A stretch of DNA of 5,691 bases from Thermoleophilia bacterium. Lineage in GTDB: Bacteria; Actinomycetota; Thermoleophilia; RBG-16-64-13. A program made the translations under genes and the position numbers. Under the pieces are notes generated by a model. The model was not told the DNA's origin. It ran no database searches and saw only the letters and a list, made by a program, of their open reading frames with translations. The stretch spans positions 1 through 5,691 of the forward strand of contig JAFGIH010000496.1 in assembly GCA_016929985.1 (NCBI GenBank), in the 5' to 3' direction. Shown piece by piece: positions 1-5,691 of the stretch. The first letter of the stretch is position 1; each line of letters starts with the position of its first letter.

Positions 1-63
1 CTGTACCTGACGCGGGAGCTGGAGCGGGCGACGGGGTATGTGCGGGAGCGGGTGGTGGCGTAG
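1..63 (+). CDS. C-terminal end of an unidentified upstream gene (partial)
   Basis: Frame 1 is open from the first base and ends at a TAG at 61-63. It encodes 20 residues (LYLTRELERATGYVRERVVA) that look like a charged amphipathic helix, as often found at a protein C-terminus. Almost every codon ends in G, which suits coding DNA of a high-GC genome. Frame 2 stops at once, and frame 3 gives a glycine-rich low-complexity peptide. The reverse strand is also open here but reads as proline- and serine-rich, so the forward reading is preferred. No family can be named from 20 residues. The gene is separated from brxE by about 340 bases, so it is probably a flanking gene and not part of the BREX operon. 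Confidence 0.45.
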   Translation: MYLTRELERATGYVRERVVA

Positions 64-65
64 GA

Positions 66-124
66 GGGCGGGGTGGTGGCAGGGTAGTGGGGCTTGGGGA
101 TGACGGGCACCGTTGGGGAGGGGG
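66..124 (+). other. G-run cluster, potential G-quadruplex
   Basis: Runs of three or more G occur at 66-68, 70-73, 82-84, 89-92, 96-99, 105-107, 115-118 and 120-124. From 82 to 124 the loops are 4, 3, 5, 7 and 1 bases, which fits the usual G3+N1-7 quadruplex pattern. Further G-runs at 142-144, 158-162, 165-169 and 183-186 extend the tract. By direct count, 66 of the 120 bases at 61-180 are G and 16 are C. The Gs are on the operon's coding strand, so a transcript starting upstream would carry them. Whether the structure forms or matters is not shown. Confidence 0.5.
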
Positions 125-301
125 CAAAGTCTGGTGCTGTTGGGACCGGCGGTGAGAGGGGGCTGGGGGTGAGTCTTGACGCGGGGAGTGTGGCGCAGCT
201 GGCCCTCGAGCGGTGGAGGAGACCGGAAGAGGCTTCTGTCTGTCCGGGTGGGGAGGTAGGATGGACGTGGCACTAAACCGAATTGCAGGCGGGAGGGTCT
301 G

Positions 302-386
302 AGTCGAAGATGCTCCACTTGAGAGTGAGTCCGGAGAATCTCAGTCGAAATCAGCAATCCACCGTCAGCCCCGCATCAGTTCGACT
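302..386. repeat. Three copies of heptamer AGTCGAA before the operon
   Basis: AGTCGAA is found at 302-308 and again at 343-349 in direct orientation. Its reverse complement TTCGACT is at 380-386. The start-to-start distances are 41 and 37 bases. All three lie within the 106 bases before the brxE start. The first two copies are also framed by CTGAG (299-303) and CTCAG (340-344), which could pair. A short spaced repeat directly upstream of a defence operon could be a regulator-binding site, but seven bases is too short to exclude chance. Confidence 0.3.
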
Positions 387-394
387 TCTCGCTC

Positions 395-398
395 GGAG
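395..398 (+). promoter_or_regulatory. Ribosome binding site of brxE
   Basis: GGAG lies 9 bases before the ATG at 408 but only 3 bases before the in-frame TTG at 402. The spacing decides for ATG 408 as the start. Confidence 0.55.
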
Positions 399-407
399 CA
401 ATTGGCG

Positions 408-956
408 ATGACTGTGGCTCCGAAACCGATCATTGAAATAGCCCAACAGACTCTACAGCTCAGGGCAGTCATTGCCGCCCTCGGCGAGGCGGTCGACCCT
501 CCTTGGTGGCGCACCGAGTTCATGACCGAAGCCGGTATGCGGTTCCTGGAACGACTCTACCCTCGCACCGCGTTCAAGGCGGCTGTCAATGCAACGGGAA
601 AAGCCGCCTGCGATGCCCACGACCATGCGACCGGCCGGGTCGGCGTCTATCACCTCTTTCGCCTCCCGGAGACCCTGGAGGCGGAGATCTACCGCCTCCA
701 GCCAGCGGCGGACGACGAGTTCGTGACGAGGTTCCGTGCGGTTCTCGGCCAGCCAGAGGCCCTCGTGGGTCTCCTGGATTCACTGCGTGGAACGGCTGTG
801 GCCGCAACGGATGTGGCAGGCGCAGTAAAGGTCGATGTGAGCCCCGATCACGTCGGCAATGCAGATCTAGCGGCAATGGCCTCGGTCTACTTCGCCGCAT
901 TGAATGCGGGCAAGCAAGCGTTCCCCTATTTCCTGTCGCCTGAGCCCGTGGAGTAG
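408..956 (+). CDS. brxE: BrxE-like protein, first gene of a type 6 BREX operon
   Basis: This is a 182-residue soluble protein without a signal peptide or membrane segment. Visible landmarks are an N-terminal helix (about 10-27, ending in LRAVIAALGE), a WWRTEF block (33-38), GMRFLERLYPRTAF (43-56), an alanine-rich helix to about 74, and VYHLFRLPETLE (80-91). From memory these blocks match the BrxE family, but no alignment was run. BrxE is known as the extra small gene at the head of type 6 BREX operons; its biochemical role is not established. The position supports the call: it sits 7 bases before brxA in the same direction and has its own Shine-Dalgarno. ATG 408 is chosen over TTG 402 because of spacing. 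The C-terminal half (about 95-182) is acidic and alanine-rich, with no catalytic motif seen. Alternatively it is an unrelated accessory gene fused to the operon front. Confidence 0.7.
   Translation: MTVAPKPIIEIAQQTLQLRAVIAALGEAVDPPWWRTEFMTEAGMRFLERLYPRTAFKAAVNATGKAACDAHDHATGRVGVYHLFRLPETLEAEIYRLQPAADDEFVTRFRAVLGQPEALVGLLDSLRGTAVAATDVAGAVKVDVSPDHVGNADLAAMASVYFAALNAGKQAFPYFLSPEPVE
950..953 (+). promoter_or_regulatory. Ribosome binding site of brxA
   Basis: GGAG overlaps the last codons of brxE and lies 10 bases before the GTG at 964. It supports a GTG start for brxA over the upstream in-frame ATG at 904, which would overlap brxE by 53 bases. Confidence 0.5.
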
Positions 957-963
957 CAGAGCG

Positions 964-1770
964 GTGACCGCACACATCGAACAAGAGAGCCCCAGGGTCT
1001 ACACCACGGCGATCAGCAAAGGCGCCGGGATGATCGACGAGACTCGGCGTCTGCTCGCGGTCTGGGATCCGGACGAGTCATTGGACCATTTCGCGCGACG
1101 TGTCCAAGCCGAGGGGCTGCTCGGCAACTCCACGGCGTATCGAACCCGAGATGTCGTTCGCAGGGTGTTTGCACCTCGTCTTCTGAGGCCTGACGACCAA
1201 CCCGCCCGGCTTCTCAAGTCGGTCCTTTCATCGGGTCTTCCGGGGCGTGTGTTCACGGAGCTGCTCTTCGTATTCACGGCCAGGCAGGATCCGTTGGTGT
1301 ATGACTTCACCATCCGCGAGTTCTGGCCGGCTGTGAGACGGGCGAGGATGGTGATGGACACCGACCTGGTGCTGTCCTTCCTCTCTGAGGCCCAACTCGA
1401 CGGACGTCTTGACAACGAATGGTCACACAACGTAGCTGTTCGCATCGCGCGCTGTGTTCTCGGTCTGCTTCGAGACATTGGCTTCCTGAGGGAGAGGGTT
1501 CGTGGCAGGCGGGAGGTCGTGGACTACCGTATGTCCGACGAAGCCGTGGTGCTGCTCGCGAGGGAGCTTCACGAGTCCGGCGCCACCGACGCGTCTCTGG
1601 CTGGGCATCAGGATTGGGGGCTGTTCGGCCTCAGGGGGCCCGAGGTTGTTCAGCGGCTGGACTCGATCGGTGATCAAAGGGGTCTGCTGGTGCAACAGGC
1701 GGGTTCGGTGGTCCACTACACATGGGGTGTGAAGTCCTTGGAGGAGTTGATCAATGTCCTCGCTCAATAG
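964..1770 (+). CDS. brxA: BREX protein BrxA (DUF1819 family)
   Basis: This is a 268-residue protein of the DUF1819/BrxA family, a core BREX component described as a NusB-like nucleic-acid-binding protein. The family signature is near the N-terminus: YTTAISKGAGMIDETRRLL (13-31), followed by a W at 34. Next comes an N-S-T-x-x-R-x-x-D-V-V-R-R-V-F segment (55-69) and a helix-rich core with LVYDFTIREFWPAVR (111-125). The end, HYTWGVKSLEELINVLAQ, resembles the family's usual W-x-x-x-S-x-E-E-L tail. The GTG start is chosen because its product keeps the YTT motif close to the N-terminus and it has a GGAG at good spacing; an upstream ATG (904) adds 20 residues of unlikely sequence out of the brxE frame. 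The protein seems longer than the roughly 200-residue type 1 BrxA proteins. No membrane segment is seen, although DUF1819 was once labelled an inner-membrane family. The last 17 bases overlap brxB. Confidence 0.88.
   Translation: MTAHIEQESPRVYTTAISKGAGMIDETRRLLAVWDPDESLDHFARRVQAEGLLGNSTAYRTRDVVRRVFAPRLLRPDDQPARLLKSVLSSGLPGRVFTELLFVFTARQDPLVYDFTIREFWPAVRRARMVMDTDLVLSFLSEAQLDGRLDNEWSHNVAVRIARCVLGLLRDIGFLRERVRGRREVVDYRMSDEAVVLLARELHESGATDASLAGHQDWGLFGLRGPEVVQRLDSIGDQRGLLVQQAGSVVHYTWGVKSLEELINVLAQ
1740..1746 (+). promoter_or_regulatory. Ribosome binding site of brxB
   Basis: GGAGGAG lies inside the 3' end of brxA, 7 bases before the ATG at 1754. It encodes part of the conserved brxA tail (LEEL), so the site serves both as coding sequence and as the initiation signal of the next gene. 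Confidence 0.65.
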
Positions 1771-2320
1771 GGCTTTCGAAGAGCTGATCGACAGAATCCG
1801 CGAACCCGGCGCTCTCAACCCCGCGCGGAGCGATCCCATCTTCTACTTCGTCTACCCGCCCGATCAGGCCCTGACGGCAAAGAGGGCCCTGCTCCGTTGG
1901 GGCTCGAAGCTTCGTACTGCGGGCTATCAGGTCATACGAGTTTCCCTCTCCAGGCTCATGTGGGATCTCATAGACGCTTCCGGCCGGTGGGAGACGTGGC
2001 TGCAGCTGGAAGCTGGCGCCGATCTCGAGCAGCTGAACGAGGCGGTCAGGGATGTGTTGCGCCAGGGCGATGCATTCGTGAAGCGGGTGGCCGAGGCGAT
2101 CGAGACCGCTCCCGACAACGCGGTGGTCCTCCTCACGGAGTCTGAGCTTCTCCACCCGTATTTCCGCACCCGGACCATCGAGAGCAAGCTGCATGACAAA
2201 GTCAAGAAGCCGGTGGTGCTTTTCTACCCTGGGCGCCGCTCCGGTCAGTACGGGCTCCAGTTCCTGGACTTCTACACGGTTGACGGCAATTACCGGTCGA
2301 CGCTCATAGGAGGTCTGTAA
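1754..2320 (+). CDS. brxB: BREX protein BrxB (DUF1788 family)
   Basis: This is a 188-residue DUF1788/BrxB protein, full length for the family. BrxB is a small core BREX component that supports the PglX/PglZ machinery; no enzymatic activity is established. Visible family landmarks are PIFYFVYPPDQ (28-38), a G-Y-x-V-I-R-V-S-L strand (57-65) followed by an LMWDLID-type segment (68-74), a hydrophobic strand AVVLLTESELLHPYFRTRTI (123-142) with the conserved E-L-x-H-P-x-x-R pattern, and PVVLFYPGRRSGQYGLQFLD (153-172) followed by D-G-N-Y (177-180). The alternating strands and helices suggest an ATPase-like alpha/beta fold, but there is no Walker A motif. It starts inside brxA (17-base overlap), and its TAA stop shares its last base with the brxC ATG, so the three genes should be translationally coupled. 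There is no sign of damage. Confidence 0.9.
   Translation: MSSLNRAFEELIDRIREPGALNPARSDPIFYFVYPPDQALTAKRALLRWGSKLRTAGYQVIRVSLSRLMWDLIDASGRWETWLQLEAGADLEQLNEAVRDVLRQGDAFVKRVAEAIETAPDNAVVLLTESELLHPYFRTRTIESKLHDKVKKPVVLFYPGRRSGQYGLQFLDFYTVDGNYRSTLIGGL
2308..2313 (+). promoter_or_regulatory. Ribosome binding site of brxC
   Basis: A full AGGAGG consensus lies 6 bases before the brxC ATG at 2320, inside the final codons of brxB. It is the strongest Shine-Dalgarno in the operon and fits a need for efficient initiation at the longest gene. Confidence 0.75.
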
Positions 2321-5300
2321 TGGCTGAGACCGTGCGTCAGGTTTTCTCGCCTCGGCGTCCCATCGACCGCGAGATCGAGAAGGTCATCGACTACTACGCA
2401 CAGGCCGATGATCGCCTGGCTCAGGAGGTTTCGGAGTACGAAGTAACTGACAACGTGGAGTCCTGTTTCCGCAGGTTCCTCGATGTCTACGACGAGGGTG
2501 TGCGCGGAGGTCGGGTCACCGAGATCGGCATCTGGGTCTCGGGGTTTTACGGGAGCGGCAAGAGCTCCTTCACCAAGTACCTGGGAGCGGCCCTGGACGG
2601 GGGCAGAACCGTTCACGGCAAGCCCTTCATCGATCTCCTGTGTGACCGCTTCACAAGACAGGAGATACCGGCCGCCCTGAGGACTGTGTCGAAACAGCAC
2701 GCGGCCGCTGTGGTTCTTCTTGATCTAGGCTCCGAGCAGCTTGCCGAGAGCGCGGCGGTACCCGTCGCGACGGTTCTCTACTGGAAGGTGCTGCAGTGGG
2801 CCGGTTTCTCGAAGGAGAAGAAGACCGCACGGCTTGAGTTCAAGCTCGAAGCCCTCGGGCGGTACGAAACGTTCAAGGAGAAGTACCGGCAACGTTTCGA
2901 CGGGGAGTGGGAGGAGATCCACAACGATCCCCTGATCGGCGTGGCCCGGGCCGCCGAGATTGTTCCCGAGGTCATGCCGGAAGACTTCCCGACGCCCGAC
3001 AGCTTCCGCGGCCTGCGTTTTGAGGAGGCGCGCGATGTTCGCGACCTTGCCAAGGAGATCATCGAGGTCTGCAGGCGAAAGACCGGGCGCGACGTCGTCG
3101 TCATCCTCATCGATGAGGCGGGACAGTACGTGGCCCCCCGCGGCGAGTTGATACTCAATCTGGACGGCCTCGCCCGGAACCTCAAGGAGCTGGGTCAAGG
3201 GAAGGTGTGGATCGTCGCAACGGGCCAACAGACCCTGAGCGAAATCGTCGAGAAGGCGGCTCACAATTCGGCCGAGCTGAACAAGCTCCGCGATCGGTTC
3301 CCCATCTCAATCACTCTGGACGCAAGCGACATCCGCGAGATCACCTATCGCCGGCTCCTGGACAAGTCGGATGCAGGCCGAGCGACACTGGCCGCCCTGT
3401 TCAAGCAACACGGCCAGGCGGCGCTCACTCACACGAGGCTGACCGGCACTGCTCTATTCAAGGGAGACCCCGATCTCGAAACCTTCATCCGTCTTTACCC
3501 CTTCCTGCCACAACACTTCGATCTGTTGCTGGAACTGATCCGCAATCTCGCCCGCTCCACGGGCGGTATCGGTTTGAGGTCAGCGATCCGAGTCATACAA
3601 GATGTGCTGGTGGATAAGAGCGGCGCACTGGAACCGGGGGCGGTGAGACTGGCCGACCGTCCGCTTGGGTCGCTCGCGTGCGCGGATGACTTCTTCGACA
3701 CACTCCGTGCCGACATCGCGAAGGTTCTGCCCCACGTCGTAACCGGGGTGGGCAAGGTGCAGAGGATCTTCGGCTCAGGCGCGCTTGAACTAAGCGTGGC
3801 GAAGGTTGTTGCCGCTCTACAGGCGGTGGAGACCTTCCCTCGGACCGCGGAGAACATTGCCGCACTACTCTACGGAAGCGTGGGTGCGCCTTCTCTCCTC
3901 GATCAGGTGCGCGAGGCCTTGCGCAGGCTGACCGAGGAGCAGGAATGTGGAGTGATCGAAGACCCTCAGGCCGGTGGATACGTGTTCTTGAGTGATGCGG
4001 TCAAGCCAATCCGAGACAAGCGCGGCCAGTACCTGCCAACCTCCGCCGAGTGCACCCGGGCCCGGATCGACGTTCTCAAGGGGGGCATCTCGGATCATCC
4101 TCTGTTTGAGTCCCAGCCATCGGCGAGACTTGAGAACCTCAAAGACGTGAAGGCGGCGGTCAAGCTCGGGAGGGCCGCGGTCGCCGGAGGCGCCGATGAT
4201 GTCGAACTCCGCCTTGAGTTCTCCGATCCGGCTCTGTTCGATTCGAAGCGCAATGAGTTTCTAGTGTCCACCAACAGCAATGTGGAACTCAAGAGCACGG
4301 TCGTTCTTCTTGTCCGAGACGATCCGACTGTCGATGATCTGCTCGGCGAGATCGTACGCTCCGAGAAGATCCTCGGCGATGTCGACGAACGAACGGCCGA
4401 CCATGACGTCGCGCAGTACCTGAGGGCTGAACGCCGGGCTTTGGAGCGGGGGCGAGACCAGGTCGCCGCGGCGCTGGAGAAGGCGCTGCTGGACGGGCTG
4501 TTTGTTTTCCGTGGCAAGCACGTGCCGGTGCGGGAGAAAGCCGAGACACTGGATGGTGCTGTCCGCAGGATGCTGGAGGAGGCCGCCAAAGACGTCTTTC
4601 CCAAGTACCATCTTGCGGCCATTCGTCCAAGCACGGAAGCGGCGGCCAAGTTCCTGGAGGTTGATCGCCTCGATCGAATCACCAATAACCTAGACCCGCT
4701 GGGTCTAGTCGTGAAGACCGGCGGGAGTCCGCATGTCGACATGTCCAAGCCTGCGCTGGCCGAGGTGCTGCCTGTGTTCAAGCAGAAAGCCGTCGAGTCA
4801 GGCACGGGACGGGTTCAAGGCTCTCACTTGCAGGACGTGTTCTCCGCACCGCCCTACGGTTGGACGAAGGACGCTGTGAGGTATGTGTTCGCCGCGCTAC
4901 TGAGGGCCGGTGAGATTGAGCTACACGTTCCCGGGGTCGGCAGCGCGGTAAGAACCGCGGGCCCTCATGCGGCGGACGCCATGAAGAGCACCGTCGCCTT
5001 CAACCGGATAGGTCTCTCCCTTCGGGAAGGCGGGCGTCCTTCGCCGGAGGCGCTTGACCGCGCCGCCCGTGGGTTGGAGGACCTGTTCGGCGATGACGTC
5101 CTGCCCCTGGAGGAAAGCATCAGCGCTGCAGCCAGGCGACACGTCCCCGATCTGCTCGAGAAGCTCGGCAATCTGCCCGACAGGCTTCGCCTGCTGAGCC
5201 TTGCCGGCGAAGAACGTGCACGAGCGGTTCTCTCGAGTGCCGCAGATCTTCTCAAGGGAGACGCCGGAGCGGCTGCGGGGATACTAGGGTCTGTTGAGTG

Positions 5301-5691
5301 TGAGATCCCTGGTGAGGTCAAGTGGGCCACTGCCGTGGTTGACGCGCTCGAAGGCGGGGCCGAATCCGATGTTCTGAGGGCCAAGTCGGTCCTGGGTTCC
5401 CTGGTGGAGTTGGAGCGCCTGTTCCCGGGCTCGGCCGCGGGTCTCCTGGGCGAAGAAGAGAGGGCGGAGGCGGAAGAGATCCTCTCATCGGAGCGCTTCT
5501 ACGGGAGGCTGCCCGAATTGCGCAAGATCGTGGGGGCCGCCCTGAATCAGACCGAGGTGCGTTACGCGTCGACCTTCGAGCAGTATGCCGGACACCTCAA
5601 AGGCGCTCTAGAGCGCCTGGAGGCGGAGCCCGACTGGCCGAGAGTGAGTGACGAGGACCGGGCGGAGCTTGCCACCCGACTTGGGGTGCCC
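2320..5691 (+). CDS. brxC: BREX ATP-binding protein BrxC (P-loop ATPase), 3' end outside window
   Basis: The frame was read codon by codon from ATG 2320 to the last base: 1124 codons with no stop. Family members run to about 1200 residues, so roughly the last tenth is missing. BrxC is the large AAA+-like ATPase of BREX, essential for defence and related to PglY. Walker A is GFYGSGKS (75-82, with K81). Walker B is VVVILIDEA (259-267, with D265 and E266), followed by GQY. A sensor-like VATGQQTL is at 299-306, with candidate arginine-finger residues in LRDRFPI (323-329). YPFLPQHFDLL (393-403) is a typical BrxC/PglY segment. A winged-helix-like stretch (about 528-567) follows the ATPase part. Beyond it lie mixed alpha/beta and helical regions, including charged helices at about 700-730, with no recognised catalytic motif. 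The ATPase residues look intact. The ATG overlaps the brxB stop by one base. Confidence 0.93.
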   Translation, partial: MAETVRQVFSPRRPIDREIEKVIDYYAQADDRLAQEVSEYEVTDNVESCFRRFLDVYDEGVRGGRVTEIGIWVSGFYGSGKSSFTKYLGAALDGGRTVHGKPFIDLLCDRFTRQEIPAALRTVSKQHAAAVVLLDLGSEQLAESAAVPVATVLYWKVLQWAGFSKEKKTARLEFKLEALGRYETFKEKYRQRFDGEWEEIHNDPLIGVARAAEIVPEVMPEDFPTPDSFRGLRFEEARDVRDLAKEIIEVCRRKTGRDVVVILIDEAGQYVAPRGELILNLDGLARNLKELGQGKVWIVATGQQTLSEIVEKAAHNSAELNKLRDRFPISITLDASDIREITYRRLLDKSDAGRATLAALFKQHGQAALTHTRLTGTALFKGDPDLETFIRLYPFLPQHFDLLLELIRNLARSTGGIGLRSAIRVIQDVLVDKSGALEPGAVRLADRPLGSLACADDFFDTLRADIAKVLPHVVTGVGKVQRIFGSGALELSVAKVVAALQAVETFPRTAENIAALLYGSVGAPSLLDQVREALRRLTEEQECGVIEDPQAGGYVFLSDAVKPIRDKRGQYLPTSAECTRARIDVLKGGISDHPLFESQPSARLENLKDVKAAVKLGRAAVAGGADDVELRLEFSDPALFDSKRNEFLVSTNSNVELKSTVVLLVRDDPTVDDLLGEIVRSEKILGDVDERTADHDVAQYLRAERRALERGRDQVAAALEKALLDGLFVFRGKHVPVREKAETLDGAVRRMLEEAAKDVFPKYHLAAIRPSTEAAAKFLEVDRLDRITNNLDPLGLVVKTGGSPHVDMSKPALAEVLPVFKQKAVESGTGRVQGSHLQDVFSAPPYGWTKDAVRYVFAALLRAGEIELHVPGVGSAVRTAGPHAADAMKSTVAFNRIGLSLREGGRPSPEALDRAARGLEDLFGDDVLPLEESISAAARRHVPDLLEKLGNLPDRLRLLSLAGEERARAVLSSAADLLKGDAGAAAGILGSVECEIPGEVKWATAVVDALEGGAESDVLRAKSVLGSLVELERLFPGSAAGLLGEEERAEAEEILSSERFYGRLPELRKIVGAALNQTEVRYASTFEQYAGHLKGALERLEAEPDWPRVSDEDRAELATRLGVP
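4690..4708. repeat. Hairpin with 8-bp arms inside brxC
   Basis: CTAGACCC (4690-4697) and GGGTCTAG (4701-4708) are perfect reverse complements around a 3-base loop. No T-run follows, so it is not an intrinsic terminator. It encodes N-L-D-P-L-G-L-V in brxC, and protein coding may fully account for it. Confidence 0.5.
5601..5618. repeat. 18-bp perfect palindrome inside brxC
   Basis: AGGCGCTCTAGAGCGCCT is identical to its reverse complement over all 18 bases and is centred on TCTAGA. It encodes part of K-G-A-L-E-R-L in brxC. With equal base use, about 0.02 such palindromes are expected in a window of this size, so it is unusual by chance, but no function is evident. Confidence 0.55.

Larger units (their letters stand above)
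64..407. other. Intergenic leader of the BREX operon
   Basis: No convincing gene lies in this 344-base stretch. The left half (about 61-190) is a G-rich, C-poor tract. An open frame through it (94-276) encodes a glycine-rich, low-complexity peptide and is not supported as a gene. The right half has balanced composition and should contain the operon promoter, but none stands out. The best -10-like hexamer is TAGGAT at 257-262, of the TANNNT form common in actinobacteria, with only a poor -35 (TTCTGT, 234-239) 17 bases upstream. TTGAGA at 319-324 resembles a -35 but has no good -10 at the right distance. No terminator hairpin with a T-run was seen for the upstream gene, and no tRNA or CRISPR-like repeat is present. 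Confidence 0.6.

Noticed and set aside
176..204. TTGACG at 176-181 as a promoter -35
   Set aside because: No -10-like hexamer is found at 16 to 18 bases downstream (CTGGCC region).
1..272. Reverse strand open in all three frames (no TTA, CTA or TCA on the + strand)
   Set aside because: All three frames being open is explained by G-richness. The translation from the GTG at 110 leftward is proline-, serine- and threonine-rich and unlike a protein end, whereas the + frame at 1-63 looks natural.
94..276. 60-residue + strand open frame in the leader
   Set aside because: It is glycine-rich and low in complexity, follows from the G-rich tract, has no good ribosome binding site and resembles no family.
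402..407. TTG 402 as the brxE start
   Set aside because: The GGAG is only 3 bases away from TTG 402 but 9 bases from ATG 408.
904..963. Longer BrxA starting at ATG 904
   Set aside because: It would overlap brxE by 53 bases, lacks a good ribosome binding site and adds 20 residues of unlikely sequence before the family's N-terminal motif. GTG 964 has GGAG at 10 bases.
3207..3617. 136-residue + strand open frame inside brxC
   Set aside because: It lies in another frame across the BrxC Walker B to YPFLPQ region. The brxC frame is continuous and carries the recognised motifs.
4095..4805. 236-residue reverse-strand open frame, with other long antisense frames across 586-5384
   Set aside because: They are arginine- and serine-rich shadows of brxE, brxA, brxB and brxC, typical of high-GC coding DNA, with no family resemblance.
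2320..5691. Possible frameshift or pseudogene in brxC because no stop is found
   Set aside because: Codon-by-codon reading gives a coherent protein with ordered ATPase motifs to the last base. The missing stop is due to the window edge.

Overview
The window is the 5' part of a BREX (bacteriophage exclusion) phage-defence operon on the + strand. The DNA is GC-rich with G/C-ending codons. The host is a high-GC bacterium; an actinobacterial or metagenomic high-GC lineage is plausible, but the sequence alone does not fix the taxon.

Layout: positions 1-63 hold the last 20 codons of an unidentified + strand gene entering from the left. Positions 64-407 are a gene-poor leader. Its first part (about 61-190) is extremely G-rich on the + strand, and its second part (about 260-407) has ordinary composition and carries small repeats just before the operon. 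Four tightly packed genes follow: a brxE-like gene (408-956), brxA (DUF1819, 964-1770), brxB (DUF1788, 1754-2320) and brxC (P-loop ATPase, 2320 to beyond the right edge). brxC is the largest gene and stays open without a stop for 1124 codons to the last base, so it is cut by the window and is not broken.

How they work together: BREX blocks phage DNA replication while marking host DNA by site-specific adenine methylation. BrxA, BrxB and BrxC are core components that act with the methyltransferase PglX and the alkaline-phosphatase-superfamily protein PglZ. Those last two should lie just downstream but are not in the window. The order brxE-brxA-brxB-brxC is the signature start of a type 6 BREX operon (brxE-brxA-brxB-brxC-pglX-pglZ-brxD-brxHI). 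The type call rests on recognising the 182-residue first protein as BrxE, and that is less certain than the BrxA, BrxB and BrxC calls. Gene junctions of +7, -17 and -1 bases, with good Shine-Dalgarno sequences, point to one translationally coupled transcript.

The system is therefore a known defence class in one of its rarer layouts. The parts that remain poorly explained are BrxE itself, the G-rich leader, and the small repeats in front of the operon.
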